64,000 bases of DNA from Chitinophaga varians. Lineage in GTDB: Bacteria; Bacteroidota; Bacteroidia; Chitinophagales; Chitinophagaceae. Location: positions 1,302,001 through 1,366,000 of the forward strand of contig NZ_JABAIA010000003.1 of the NCBI RefSeq assembly GCF_012641275.1, read 5' to 3'. The notes beneath the pieces are model-generated. The model did not search any database and had not been told where the DNA came from. It saw nothing but the letters and a program-made list of their open reading frames with translations. The position numbers were made by a program, and so were the translations under genes. Below are positions 43,338 through 52,385 of the stretch, piece after piece (the stretch's first letter is position 1; every line of letters begins with the position of its first letter).

Positions 43338-45527
43338 CTACACATCCAACTGAACTGTTTTCAGCGTGCGCAGTAAATGCCTTACTTCATGATGGCTGCG
43401 GAGATAATATTGTGCGGCTGATACCTGACTTCCCACTTTAATGGTGATCGCCTTCGGCGGCAGGGCTTTAAAAATATCTTCATCAGTTACGTCGTCCCCC
43501 ATCGCCATAATAAAATCATACTTCTTGTGGTTCAACCAGCTCAGCGCCGCCTTACCTTTATTGATCTCAACATTCTTTACTTCAATCACCTTGTCACCGG
43601 GCAATACCTGTAAACCCTTTTCCACAGTATAGTATCGCAGGGTGTTCATGAGTTCATTGGCACGCTGTTCACCCAGACCGGATTCCACTTTACGATAGTG
43701 CCACACCAGCGAATAACTTTTCTCTTCTATAAAAGATCCGGGGGTGCGGTCTGTGGCCAGCTCCAACATGGGAAATATTTCCTGTTTCCATTTGTCAGTA
43801 AGTCCCGGAAGCTGATACCACTCTCCTTCTTTTGTCTTCTGCCACGCTCCATGTTCCGCGATCAGGTCAAGCGGTAAGTGGCCAAACCACTCTCCCAGTG
43901 TTTCATGTTTCCTGCCGCTGATCATCACAAGGTCATTGCCCGGGAAACTGGCAAGCTCTCTTAACAGCTGATAAAGGTCCGGGTCCGGCGCCGCCATATC
44001 TATATTGGTCTGAAAACCTACCAGGGTGCCATCATAGTCCAGGAAAATGATACGTCTTTTGGATTGCCTGTACTGCTGCCGTATCATCACTGCTGTTTCC
44101 TGATTTACCCGGCGGGCCAACATGTTCTGTTGCATCTGGTTCACCTCCTCCAAACGGGTCATAAACAATTTCACCCAGTGGTTGATGTTGAATTTAGATA
44201 CCAGCTGCCGCATCTGTTTCATGCGCCGCTGTTGTTCGGGCAAAGGCATATTCAATGCGTCCACAATAGCCCGGGTAATAGCCCCGATATTATTGGGGTT
44301 AACGATGATAGCGTCAATCAGCTCTTTAGACGCACCGGCCATTTCGCTGAGAATCAATACACCGTCATTATCATTGCGACTGGCCACATACTCCTTGCTG
44401 ACGAGGTTCATCCCGTCCCGCATAGGCGTTACCAGACAGATATCTGCATAATTATAAAGGGCCGACAGCACCTCTACCGGGAAGGAACGATAAAAATATT
44501 GCACCGGATGCCAGCTAAGCGTACGGAATCGTGCGTTGATATTCCCTACCAGTTTATCAATTTCATCCCGCAGCTCTTTGTATTGCGGAACAGTGTCTCT
44601 GGATGGCACTACGATCATATACAAGACAACTTTACCGACATACTCCGGATGCAGCTGGAGCAGCAGCTCAAAGGCCTGCAGGCGTTGCAGGATGCCCTTA
44701 CTGTAATCCAGCCGGTCGATAGAAAGTACCATTCTCTCCTGCTGAAAATTCTCTTTCAGGTTTTGCAGCTGGTGTTTTACCTCAGGATCTTGCCCGAGAT
44801 GGGAGAATTTATTGAAGTCGATTCCCATCGGAAATGTTTCCACAACGGTAATCCTGTCATTATAGGAAACGATGTTCGCGCTGGTATTCACCGGCATAAT
44901 ACGGCTGGCGGCATTAAGGAAGTGGCGGGTGTCATCGAACGTATGAAATCCCATCAGATCAGCTCCCAGCATCCCTTCTATCAGCTCCGCACGCCACGGG
45001 ATCAGGCGGAACAACTCATACGAAGGGAAAGGAATATGGTTGAAAAAGCCGATGGACATTTCCGGCATTTCTGCCCGCAGCATACCTGGCAGCAGCAGTA
45101 GCTGATAATCATGTATCCAGATGATATCGCCTTGCTCGGCCACCTGCAGCACGATATCGCGGAATTTTTTGTTCACCTGGTAATAAGCGTCCCAGTAGCC
45201 CTGGTCATAGCGGGCATAAACCGCCATGTAATGGAATACGGGCCATAGCGTTTCATTGGAGAACCCTTCGTAGAAATTATTGATTTCTTCCTGTGTGAGA
45301 AAAACGGGCATCAGGTTCATTTGCCTGAGCTGTTTGGTGATTTTCTCCTGTTGTTTCGGATCACTGATTTCCTGTCCGGGCCATCCCAGCCAGATGTTAT
45401 TCCCTTCCCTGTAAATAGATCCCAAACCGGTAGCCAATCCACCTTCACTGGCCTGCAGTGTAAACTCACCGTCTTTCTCTGTAATTTTTACCGGTAGCCT
45501 GTTCGATACAATAATAGTCTTTCTCAT
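43338..45527 (-). CDS. Bifunctional trehalose-6-phosphate synthase/phosphatase
   Basis: 729 residues, two enzymes in one chain. Residues 1 to about 460 are a GT20 OtsA domain: IIVSNRLPVKI, SEGGLATGLGS (UDP-glucose loop), WIHDYQLLLLP, and PMRDGMNLVSKEYVA. Residues about 490-729 are an OtsB HAD phosphatase: FLDYDGTLV, MISGRK, and GDDVTDEDIF. The first domain joins UDP-glucose and glucose-6-phosphate, the second removes phosphate to give trehalose. Separate otsA and otsB genes are the common bacterial state; this fused form is frequent in Bacteroidota and resembles eukaryotic TPS proteins. Confidence 0.94.
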   Translation of the reverse strand: MRKTIIVSNRLPVKITEKDGEFTLQASEGGLATGLGSIYREGNNIWLGWPGQEISDPKQQEKITKQLRQMNLMPVFLTQEEINNFYEGFSNETLWPVFHYMAVYARYDQGYWDAYYQVNKKFRDIVLQVAEQGDIIWIHDYQLLLLPGMLRAEMPEMSIGFFNHIPFPSYELFRLIPWRAELIEGMLGADLMGFHTFDDTRHFLNAASRIMPVNTSANIVSYNDRITVVETFPMGIDFNKFSHLGQDPEVKHQLQNLKENFQQERMVLSIDRLDYSKGILQRLQAFELLLQLHPEYVGKVVLYMIVVPSRDTVPQYKELRDEIDKLVGNINARFRTLSWHPVQYFYRSFPVEVLSALYNYADICLVTPMRDGMNLVSKEYVASRNDNDGVLILSEMAGASKELIDAIIVNPNNIGAITRAIVDALNMPLPEQQRRMKQMRQLVSKFNINHWVKLFMTRLEEVNQMQQNMLARRVNQETAVMIRQQYRQSKRRIIFLDYDGTLVGFQTNIDMAAPDPDLYQLLRELASFPGNDLVMISGRKHETLGEWFGHLPLDLIAEHGAWQKTKEGEWYQLPGLTDKWKQEIFPMLELATDRTPGSFIEEKSYSLVWHYRKVESGLGEQRANELMNTLRYYTVEKGLQVLPGDKVIEVKNVEINKGKAALSWLNHKKYDFIMAMGDDVTDEDIFKALPPKAITIKVGSQVSAAQYYLRSHHEVRHLLRTLKTVQLDV

Positions 45528-45735
45528 AGTCAGTTTATATCTCTAATTATCAATTACGTGATCTGTGTGCAGCAACAAAAACAAATAGCACACCCAAAAG
45601 AGCGGAACCGATACATTTAAATAAATATAATGCTGCTAAAGCGGCTGTGGTTCATCAACAGGGCATATCCGGAGTGGGATAGCGGGTTTTCCTGCAAAGG
45701 GTGATCTTCGCAATATAATGGTTTTCAAGGGCAAA

Positions 45736-45760
45736 AGGAAGGGAAATATCTCCCCTTCCT
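45736..45760 (-). terminator. Hairpin downstream of the oxidoreductase gene
   Basis: AGGAAGGG (45736-45743) pairs with CCCTTCCT (45753-45760). It lies in the 284-bp gap 45528-45811, 50 bases past the stop of the Gfo/Idh/MocA gene; the T-tract is weak. I see no clear promoter for the trehalose gene in the same gap. Confidence 0.4.
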
Positions 45761-45811
45761 GCGAAATACTTGCTACGCAGGGGTTTCAACACATATAAAA
45801 ATAAAGGGTAT

Positions 45812-46771
45812 TTATTGGCCGAGCAGTTGGTCCATCATCTCCATTCCAATGACGGCATCTTCCACAGAAGAGGGATTAGCGCCTTGCCCGCGGAAATACT
45901 GCACTACTTCGGCTATCAGCGGCGCCTGGACATGGGCAGGCGTGTCGAAACGGAAAGATTCGGTCCCGGCCGCCGTCTCCAGCGTGGCCACGTCGAAATT
46001 CCGGAAGAAATGAAAGCGGATGGTCCCGGCATCTCCGGTAATGGTACAATTGTCCTCCTCCCGGCCGGCAGGCGCTGCGAAATTCCAGCTGCCGTTAAAA
46101 AGCACTTCCCCGGGAAACAGTATCTGCCCGCTAACCTGGTCGGCTATACGTGGATCTGCTCCGACACTGATACCGCTGATCTTTAACGGTCGTCCGAAAT
46201 AATATAGGAGGATATCCAGCTGATGCGGGGCGAGGTCGTGAAAGTGGCCGCCGCCTGACAAGGCAGGGTCCAGGCGCCATCCGGCGTTCTCCCTGGGGGC
46301 CGCTTTCCACAGGCGCAGGTCCACATGCAGCACCCGGCCGATACGCCCTTCCGCCAGCCACTGCTTCACTGCCACAAATGCAGGCAGCCGACGACGGTAA
46401 TGCGCCACACAGGCACGAACACCACCCGCATTGACGGCTGCAGCTATACGGCGGGCTGCTGACAGGTCAACGCCGACCGGCTTTTCAATATATACCGGCA
46501 GGCCCCGCGCTATGGCGGCGAGGGCATATGCTTCATGGCTGCCTGGCGGCGTAGCGATATAGACCGCGTTCACATCCGGGTCCTGCAACAGCTCATTGGC
46601 ATCGTCATAGTAACGGTCTACCTGGTGACGCCGCGCATAGTCCTGCGCCAGCTCCCGGTTGCGGCGCATAACGGCGGTTACGTCACTGCTGGCAGCCAGC
46701 CGGAAGCCGGGGCCGCTCTTTACTTCTGTTACATTACCGCAGCCAATGATGCCCCAGTTGATCCTGTCCAT
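45812..46771 (-). CDS. Gfo/Idh/MocA-family oxidoreductase
   Basis: 319 residues. The N-terminal Rossmann fold has WGIIGCGNVTEVKSGPGF (about 5-22), AVYIATPPGSH and the conserved IEKPVGVDLSAA with the catalytic Lys of the EKP motif. The C-terminal domain has GGGHFHDLAPHQLDILLYYFG, the substrate-side His/Asp block. Oxidises or reduces a cyclic polyol or sugar with NAD(P); substrate unknown. It lies 30 bases downstream of the exporter gene, in the CGNR-EamA-oxidoreductase operon. Confidence 0.9.
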   Translation of the reverse strand: MDRINWGIIGCGNVTEVKSGPGFRLAASSDVTAVMRRNRELAQDYARRHQVDRYYDDANELLQDPDVNAVYIATPPGSHEAYALAAIARGLPVYIEKPVGVDLSAARRIAAAVNAGGVRACVAHYRRRLPAFVAVKQWLAEGRIGRVLHVDLRLWKAAPRENAGWRLDPALSGGGHFHDLAPHQLDILLYYFGRPLKISGISVGADPRIADQVSGQILFPGEVLFNGSWNFAAPAGREEDNCTITGDAGTIRFHFFRNFDVATLETAAGTESFRFDTPAHVQAPLIAEVVQYFRGQGANPSSVEDAVIGMEMMDQLLGQ

Positions 46772-46801
46772 AGTTTCCTGATTAAGCAGACAAAATACAA
46801 A

Positions 46802-47707
46802 TTACTTCTTTAACGTCATCAGCACTACCCCTGCAATGACAACAGCAGCTGATACGCCCACCATGCTGTCGATCACTTCGTTGCCGATGGCCCAGCCCAG
46901 GAACATCGCTACGACCGGGTTCACATAAGCATAGGTGGCGGTGAGACGGGGCGGCGCATTCCTGGTAAGCCAGCTGTAAGAGGTATAACCAACCAGTGAT
47001 CCGATCATAACAAGATAAATATAAGCCAGCCAGCTACGTTGGGACATTCCCGGTAGTGTGTCCCATGCCCCGGGCTCCAGTAATCCGCTGGCCAGTAATG
47101 AAAACACTCCACCTGCCAGCATCTGAATAGCGGTACTGGTCATCTGGGCAGGCATCGGCAGCCGTTGTACGAACAGGGAACCGGTCGCCCAGCAAATATT
47201 GCCCGCCACTACCACAAGAATGGGCCACAAAGGAAAACTGCGGGTGGCATGTGCTGCCGAGAACGGGTTAAACAACAGGAACAGCCCCAGGAACCCCAGC
47301 ACAATCCCTACTGTAGTCAGCAACGACGGGCGTTTCCTGCTAAAGAAGGCCCAGTCCAGTCCCATAAACCAGGCAGGCATGGCTGCCACGATCAGGGCCA
47401 CCAGCCCGGAAGGCATATAGTGAACGGCCAGCGCCACGGTAGTATTGCCGATACCTATCAGCAATACCCCTACGAAAATGGCGGACAACAACTGCCTCTT
47501 AGTGGGAATACTCCTTTCTTTAAGATAACCAATGATCAACAGGATACCTCCGGCGGCAAAAAAGCGGAGGGCCGACAATAAAAAGGGCGGTACGGTTTCC
47601 GTAGCGATCTTCATACCCAGATAGGTAGATCCCCAGATGACATATACCGCCAATAGATACAGGAAGGTCTTTGACCCTGAGCTGGCTGGTTTTATGGACG
47701 CGGTCAT
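46802..47707 (-). CDS. EamA/DMT-superfamily transporter
   Basis: 301 residues, ten membrane segments in two EamA repeats. The repeat starts FLYLLAVYVIWGSTYLGMKIA and WPILVVVAGNICWATGSLFVQ are typical of YedA-like exporters; PPFLLSALRFFAAGGILL is the conserved second segment. Probably exports amino acids or other metabolites. Its start overlaps the stop of the CGNR gene by 4 bases (ATGA), so the two are translationally coupled. Confidence 0.9.
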   Translation of the reverse strand: MTASIKPASSGSKTFLYLLAVYVIWGSTYLGMKIATETVPPFLLSALRFFAAGGILLIIGYLKERSIPTKRQLLSAIFVGVLLIGIGNTTVALAVHYMPSGLVALIVAAMPAWFMGLDWAFFSRKRPSLLTTVGIVLGFLGLFLLFNPFSAAHATRSFPLWPILVVVAGNICWATGSLFVQRLPMPAQMTSTAIQMLAGGVFSLLASGLLEPGAWDTLPGMSQRSWLAYIYLVMIGSLVGYTSYSWLTRNAPPRLTATYAYVNPVVAMFLGWAIGNEVIDSMVGVSAAVVIAGVVLMTLKK

Positions 47708-48324
47708 TTTGCTTTCTTTTTATTACGCTGATTAAATTGCTGCACCTTATTGATATCCCCACAACTGCTCATGCTGCACCATTTACGGGAGCCATTACGA
47801 CTTTTGTCGAGAAACAGCCACCCGCAGGAAGGACATTGCCGCACCTGCTGTAAACCATTTCCTGTATAAAGTTCCAGTGCAGACTTTACCAGCCACCAGA
47901 TCAACTGCTCCAGTGCCGGCGCGTTAAACAATAATTCTCCCCGACGTTGCGCAGGTTTCCAGGCCACTTCAATATTGGCATATGCCTCGGCAACATAAGT
48001 GTTAAACAAATGCAGGTCTGAAGGGTCAGGTGCTTTCCGATGGATAGCAGCCGTAAAAAGCCGCAATAGTAACTCCCGCAGCCCAATGCTTTTGTCAAAA
48101 ACGACAGTTGCTTTTTGCGGATATCCCTTCGCCAGCCGTTCTAATGTATGAGACACTTTGGCAGTAATCACTCCCGTACGATCGTACCATTCCAGTAGTT
48201 CCCTAAAACCGGAAAGGTAATCATGTGAGGCTGGCTTCATCCGGTTACTGACCGTGTTCACGAAATCCAGACAAAGTATTCCGCCATCAAAGCGTAAAGT
48301 GGCGATGCTTTTTTCTGCAGACAT
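47704..48324 (-). CDS. ABATE-domain/CGNR-type zinc finger regulator with altered signature
   Basis: 206 residues. The N-terminal ABATE domain begins LRFDGGILCLDFVNTVSNR. The C-terminal zinc finger has CPSCGWLFLDKSRNGSRKWCSMSSCGD, with all four Cys ligands, but the four residues that name the family, CGNR, read CGDI here. Such proteins are thought to regulate a neighbouring stress or transport gene; it is the first gene of an operon with an EamA exporter and an oxidoreductase. Whether the altered motif affects DNA binding is unknown. Confidence 0.85.
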   Translation of the reverse strand: MSAEKSIATLRFDGGILCLDFVNTVSNRMKPASHDYLSGFRELLEWYDRTGVITAKVSHTLERLAKGYPQKATVVFDKSIGLRELLLRLFTAAIHRKAPDPSDLHLFNTYVAEAYANIEVAWKPAQRRGELLFNAPALEQLIWWLVKSALELYTGNGLQQVRQCPSCGWLFLDKSRNGSRKWCSMSSCGDINKVQQFNQRNKKKAK

Positions 48325-48352
48325 AAATCAGTGTTTAAGATAGTCCTCTGCA

Positions 48353-48360
48353 CAAATGTA
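48353..48360 (-). promoter_or_regulatory. -7 element for the CGNR operon
   Basis: CAAATGTA on the plus strand reads TACATTTG on the minus strand, an exact match 28 bases before the ATG. Confidence 0.5.
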
Positions 48361-48907
48361 AGGCATTATATTAACCGGTAAAATTAATTTTGATGGTTAA
48401 TAAAAACTAAGGCTTTGGCACGGAATTTCATCTCTTAAATCATTACAACAACGAAAGCTAAATAATCAACTTAAAATCACCAACTTACAACAACAAAAAG
48501 AGCCACTTTTGGTGGCTCTTCCCTGGTAAGTATAATAGTATTTTAAGGCAGATATCGCTAAAGGAAAGTCGAATTTTTTGAGCAGCTCATCTCCTGCTTG
48601 CAGGAATGACCGGCGGGGGCAATATTACACTAAAAAAACGAACTATCTTTATATATTTACGAATACAAAATAATTTTATATTATCGAATATACGAATATT
48701 ATTTGCATATAATAAATATAACCTTATGAGAACCCTTATGGTGCGGTCCGAGATGCCTTGGAGATATATTAAGAAGTGTCATAATGACCGGTTATCCAGG
48801 AACGGGCCACTTTTTATGGACGACATTTGTCGTAGCCAAACGACAAAAAAAGAAAACAGCCAGCTGTATTTTGGTTTAAACTGTATGCCGTTTTTGGCGG
48901 CCATTTA
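48361..48907. other. Intergenic stretch with orphan hairpin and inverted repeats
   Basis: No gene is supported in these 547 bases; the only longer frame (from 48606) is low-complexity AT-rich DNA at its start and has no family resemblance. A terminator-like hairpin lies at 48498-48520 (AAGAGCCAC/GTGGCTCTT), with its T-tract on the minus strand, although the nearest minus-strand gene ends 400 bases away. At 48820-48847 three copies of the word ACGACAAA (or its complement) form the palindrome ACGACATTTGTCGT and a further inverted copy, as in an operator, but no gene starts beside it. Confidence 0.5.
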
Positions 48908-49510
48908 CTACTCATGGACCCGAAGTACCTGTCCGGTCACCAGCCCTTCGATACTTCTCAGGTAGGCATTCACCAGGCGCTGCATCGGCACCGGATTAAA
49001 CCCGGGGAACAAATGCCCAATGGCCCCTGCTGAGTCTTCTGCAAGCCCGGGACTAACAGCATTGATACGGATGCCCCGCTGCAATTCGGTAGCAGCAGCC
49101 ATCACAAAGCTGTTTACAGCGCCGCTGACGATAGCCCCGGCCACCGTATCGCGGGCGGCCTCGTCTGCCAGTATCCCGGACGTCAGCGTAAAAGAGCCAT
49201 TGTTGTTCAGATAATGCTGCCCCTTTAAGACCACATTTACCTGGCCCATTAACTTGGAATGGATAGCCTCCATTACATCCTCCGCATGTAGCTGCTGGAA
49301 ACTCTTCATGCCGGAAGATCCGGCCGTGACCACTACTGCGTCAATATTACCCACTGTTTTATACAGCTGGTCAATAGAAGCCTCATCAGTAATGTCCACA
49401 CGTACATCCCTGCTACTGCGGCCCGCTGCTATGACTTCATGCCTTTCCAACAGTGCTTCCCTTACCTTCATGCCAATGGCCCCGGTAGTACCGATCATCA
49501 GGATTTTCAT
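48908..49510 (-). CDS. Short SDR-family protein (atypical)
   Basis: 200 residues. The cofactor loop is GTTGAIGMKV (about 7-16), shorter than classical, with AAGRSSRDVRVDITD after beta-2, which favours NADP. VVVTAGSSG replaces NNAG, and the usual catalytic YxxxK is not found: the region reads SGILADEAARDTVAGAIVSGAVN. This fits the small YkvB/CsgA-like short-chain dehydrogenases in Bacteroidota often found beside HxlR regulators. Enzymatic activity is uncertain. No operon partner is obvious. Confidence 0.82.
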   Translation of the reverse strand: MKILMIGTTGAIGMKVREALLERHEVIAAGRSSRDVRVDITDEASIDQLYKTVGNIDAVVVTAGSSGMKSFQQLHAEDVMEAIHSKLMGQVNVVLKGQHYLNNNGSFTLTSGILADEAARDTVAGAIVSGAVNSFVMAAATELQRGIRINAVSPGLAEDSAGAIGHLFPGFNPVPMQRLVNAYLRSIEGLVTGQVLRVHE

Positions 49511-49555
49511 ATATTAAATAATTTTATGTTTGATTATGCGGGAGATAGTAATTCG

Positions 49556-49852
49556 CTATTCGAACAAGTCCTCTACATTGGCCAGTATCTCGCAGTCACA
49601 ATGACCGCCATGTTCCCGCAGCCAGATCAAAACAGATTCCGGCTCTGGCAATCCGGCTGCCTTCAGACAACTTAGTGTCAGCCTCGGAGAATGGTCACAG
49701 CCATGTGTACCCAGTGTTTCGTCCAGGTAATCAAAGAGTTGCTGAAATTGTTCACGTGGCATCGGCAGGCTTTCTTCAAATGCTGCCGCTGCCCGTTGTT
49801 GCAAGGGGGCTAGCAGTTGCTTCCTACGTTCTTTTTCTGCTTTTGATGGCAT
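49556..49852 (-). CDS. DUF2695-family protein
   Basis: 98 residues, cytoplasmic. The N-terminus is a basic helix (SKAEKERRKQLLAPL); the core has FQQLFDYLDETLGTHGCDHSPRLTLSCL and ends VLIWLREHGGHCDCEILANVED, the DUF2695 pattern with conserved Cys/His residues that might bind a metal. Function of the family is unknown. It lies 45 bases upstream of the SDR gene in the same direction and could share its transcript. Confidence 0.8.
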   Translation of the reverse strand: MPSKAEKERRKQLLAPLQQRAAAAFEESLPMPREQFQQLFDYLDETLGTHGCDHSPRLTLSCLKAAGLPEPESVLIWLREHGGHCDCEILANVEDLFE

Positions 49853-49921
49853 CTTGATAAGCTACTTTAGGTTTCCGGCCGTAAAGTACAAAATATCAAC
49901 ATCCCTGTATGCCGATGGGTA

Positions 49922-52285
49922 TTACTCCGCTTTCAGGGCTTCCACCGGATTGCGCAGGGAGGCGCGGACTGTTTGCACGCCTACAGTGAGGAAAGTCACG
50001 GCAAACGTAGCTCCCCCTGCCATGGCTAATATCTCCCAGCCAAAATGCGACCGATAGGCAAACTGGTCGAGCCAGCGATGCATCATCAACCAGGCAAGCG
50101 GCAACCCGATGCCAATAGCCAGACTAACGGCCCGTAGCAAATCCTTTGACAGCAACAAGGTAAGTTGAGCGGTCTTTGCTCCCAGCACTTTGCGGATGCC
50201 TATTTCACGCCGGCGGGTTTCGGCGGTAAAGGCTGCGAGACCGAAAACACCCAGGCAGGATATTACGATGGTAAGTGCTGCAGCGTAACCTGCCAGTGTG
50301 CCCACCCGCTTTTCAGCAGTGTACAGCGCCTGATAGTCTTCATCCAGGAAATGGCTTTCCAGCACATACCCCGGATTGTAGGCACGGTAAAAACCCTCCA
50401 GCCGTTTCAGCACGTCCTGCTCCATTCCTGCACTGATTTTCAACATAACGGTACCACCCCTTGGCTCTATGATGAAAAAAAGCGGCTGTACACGGCTATG
50501 CAACGATTGGAAATTAAAATCTTTTACTACGCCCACGATCTCACGCCTGGCGTTTCCAAACAGGATGGTTTTACCCACTGGCTGCTCCAGTCCCATGGCG
50601 GCTATGGCTGCCTCATTGAAAATAATGCGGGAGGTGTCTGCGGCATAGTTACCGGAAAAGCCTGTCCCTTCTTTCAGTTGGATACCCAACGTCTCCAGCA
50701 TCCCTTCCCCCGTCTGGAACGGTCTGAAGAGGATATTCTCTGTACGGCCCTGCCTTTCCCAGTTTATTGGCTGACTGGCTTCCCCAAATACACTGCCCAC
50801 CATACTGGAGGCCGTCACCACGCCGGGTATTTCCCGGACAGCGGCCAGAAAGGCATCCATATGCTCCGGTACTTTTCCTTCTGCATTAAAATATACTACA
50901 TGGTCTTTCTGGTAACCAAGATTACGGTCCCGGATATACGCCAGTTGATGCTCCACTACCATTACTGCCACAATCAATACTACAGAAAGGCTGAACTGAA
51001 ATACCACCAGTCCCTTCCTGGCCCATAGCCCACTGACGCTGTTCACCATTTTCCCTTTCAATACCAGCACCGGCTTAAACGCCGACAGGAAAAAGGCAGG
51101 ATAACTGCCGGCCAGCAGTCCTGTAAATAAGGTAATACCGGTAAATAATGCTGCCAGCGGCAAGCTGAACTCCAGCTGCAGTCGCTTTCCGGTAATGAGG
51201 TTGAAAGGGCCTAGTAACAGCCATACCATCAGTATGGCCAGTAACAACGACAGTACCGACAGCAACAGTGACTCACCCAGAAACTGTTTTATCAGCGCCC
51301 AACGGCTGGCCCCCAGCGTTTTGCGTACGCCCACCTCCTTCATCCGGATATTCGCCCGGGCAGTAGCAAGGTTCATGAAATTGACCGCTGCAATAAAAAC
51401 AATAAATAATCCTATCAGGCCAAACAGTTTCACATAGGTAATCCTGCCTCCTGCCTGATGCCAGTTTTCGTACGTGCCATACAGATAGTTGTCGGCATAT
51501 GGCGCCACAAAGGAAGTACGAGCCTTCGCACCGGTGCGGTCCTGCATGAACCGGGTCAGTTTGGCATTAAAGGCGGGTACCGTTATGCCTTCCTTCAACA
51601 GCAACCAGGTGACAAACGGCCCTCCGGGTTCCAGATTGTCACCAATACGCATCAACGATTTAAAAGCACTGAAGGGAAGAATAAAATCGAACTGTAAAGA
51701 AGAGATACCCGGCACGTCTTTAAAGACGCCCGCCACCACGGCCGGCCTTTTGAACACGTCGACCTGCCAGTCCAACTGGCGACCTGTTATATTATTAACG
51801 GTGCCGAATAAACGCAGGGCCATGCTCTCAGAGATCACTATACCATTATTATCAGCCAACACCTGCTTTTTATCACCCATGAGCAAAGGATAACTGAAGA
51901 TGTCAAAAAAGTCTTTACCAGCAAAAAGCCCTTCGCTTTTCAGGTGCTTGCCCGCTGCGGTCACGGTAAAACCCGGAAACCAGCCCCGGGGGGTACTGAC
52001 CACCGACGCCTCCACTTCCGGCATTTCCTGTTTCAGCACATCTGCCAGCTGTGCAGGCGATTCCATCGTTGTCAACAACCCCTTCGCGTGGGGTTTGCTT
52101 TCCATGACGGTGTACAGCCGCGGGCCGTTTTCATGAAAGCGGTCCATGCGCCACTCGTCTGTTATCCAGAGACAAATTAATAACGTACAGGCGAGGCCGG
52201 TAGACAAACCGGTTAAATTAAGCAGGGTAAAAAGCCGGTGTTTCAACAGGTTACGCCAGGCTACTGTCAGGTAGTTGATAAACAT
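49922..52285 (-). CDS. MacB/FtsX-like ABC transporter permease
   Basis: 787 residues from ATG 52285 (MFINYLTVAWRNLLKHRLFTL). Eight membrane segments: one at the N-terminus, a periplasmic MacB_PCD domain, then FtsX triplets (about 275-420 and 670-787), with a second large periplasmic region in between. The duplicated FtsX form is characteristic of Bacteroidota permeases that work with a LolD-like ATPase; none is adjacent here, so it probably borrows one. A stronger 5' extension would run through the terminator at 52321-52348 and is rejected. Substrate unknown; lipoprotein or antimicrobial export is typical. Confidence 0.88.
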   Translation of the reverse strand: MFINYLTVAWRNLLKHRLFTLLNLTGLSTGLACTLLICLWITDEWRMDRFHENGPRLYTVMESKPHAKGLLTTMESPAQLADVLKQEMPEVEASVVSTPRGWFPGFTVTAAGKHLKSEGLFAGKDFFDIFSYPLLMGDKKQVLADNNGIVISESMALRLFGTVNNITGRQLDWQVDVFKRPAVVAGVFKDVPGISSLQFDFILPFSAFKSLMRIGDNLEPGGPFVTWLLLKEGITVPAFNAKLTRFMQDRTGAKARTSFVAPYADNYLYGTYENWHQAGGRITYVKLFGLIGLFIVFIAAVNFMNLATARANIRMKEVGVRKTLGASRWALIKQFLGESLLLSVLSLLLAILMVWLLLGPFNLITGKRLQLEFSLPLAALFTGITLFTGLLAGSYPAFFLSAFKPVLVLKGKMVNSVSGLWARKGLVVFQFSLSVVLIVAVMVVEHQLAYIRDRNLGYQKDHVVYFNAEGKVPEHMDAFLAAVREIPGVVTASSMVGSVFGEASQPINWERQGRTENILFRPFQTGEGMLETLGIQLKEGTGFSGNYAADTSRIIFNEAAIAAMGLEQPVGKTILFGNARREIVGVVKDFNFQSLHSRVQPLFFIIEPRGGTVMLKISAGMEQDVLKRLEGFYRAYNPGYVLESHFLDEDYQALYTAEKRVGTLAGYAAALTIVISCLGVFGLAAFTAETRRREIGIRKVLGAKTAQLTLLLSKDLLRAVSLAIGIGLPLAWLMMHRWLDQFAYRSHFGWEILAMAGGATFAVTFLTVGVQTVRASLRNPVEALKAE

Positions 52286-52320
52286 GGTGAGATGGTTACG
52301 GATAGCGAAAAGATAAAATA

Positions 52321-52348
52321 AAAGCGGCACCAAGGAAGGTGCCGCTTT
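52321..52348 (-). terminator. Terminator after the pentose-glycosylation cluster
   Basis: Perfect 11-bp stem AAAGCGGCACC (52321-52331)/GGTGCCGCTTT (52338-52348); on the minus strand it is followed by TATTTTAT. It ends the five-gene operon 52386-57673. Confidence 0.85.
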
Positions 52349-52385
52349 CTATATCCATTTAATACAATCCATAAAACATATCATA

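Noticed and set aside
44064..45101. 345-codon plus-strand frame opposite the trehalose synthase gene
   Set aside because: It is antisense to a well-conserved two-domain enzyme and has no family features.
48606..48965. 119-codon plus-strand frame as a gene
   Set aside because: It starts in AT-rich low-complexity DNA, overlaps the end of the SDR gene on the other strand, and has no family resemblance.
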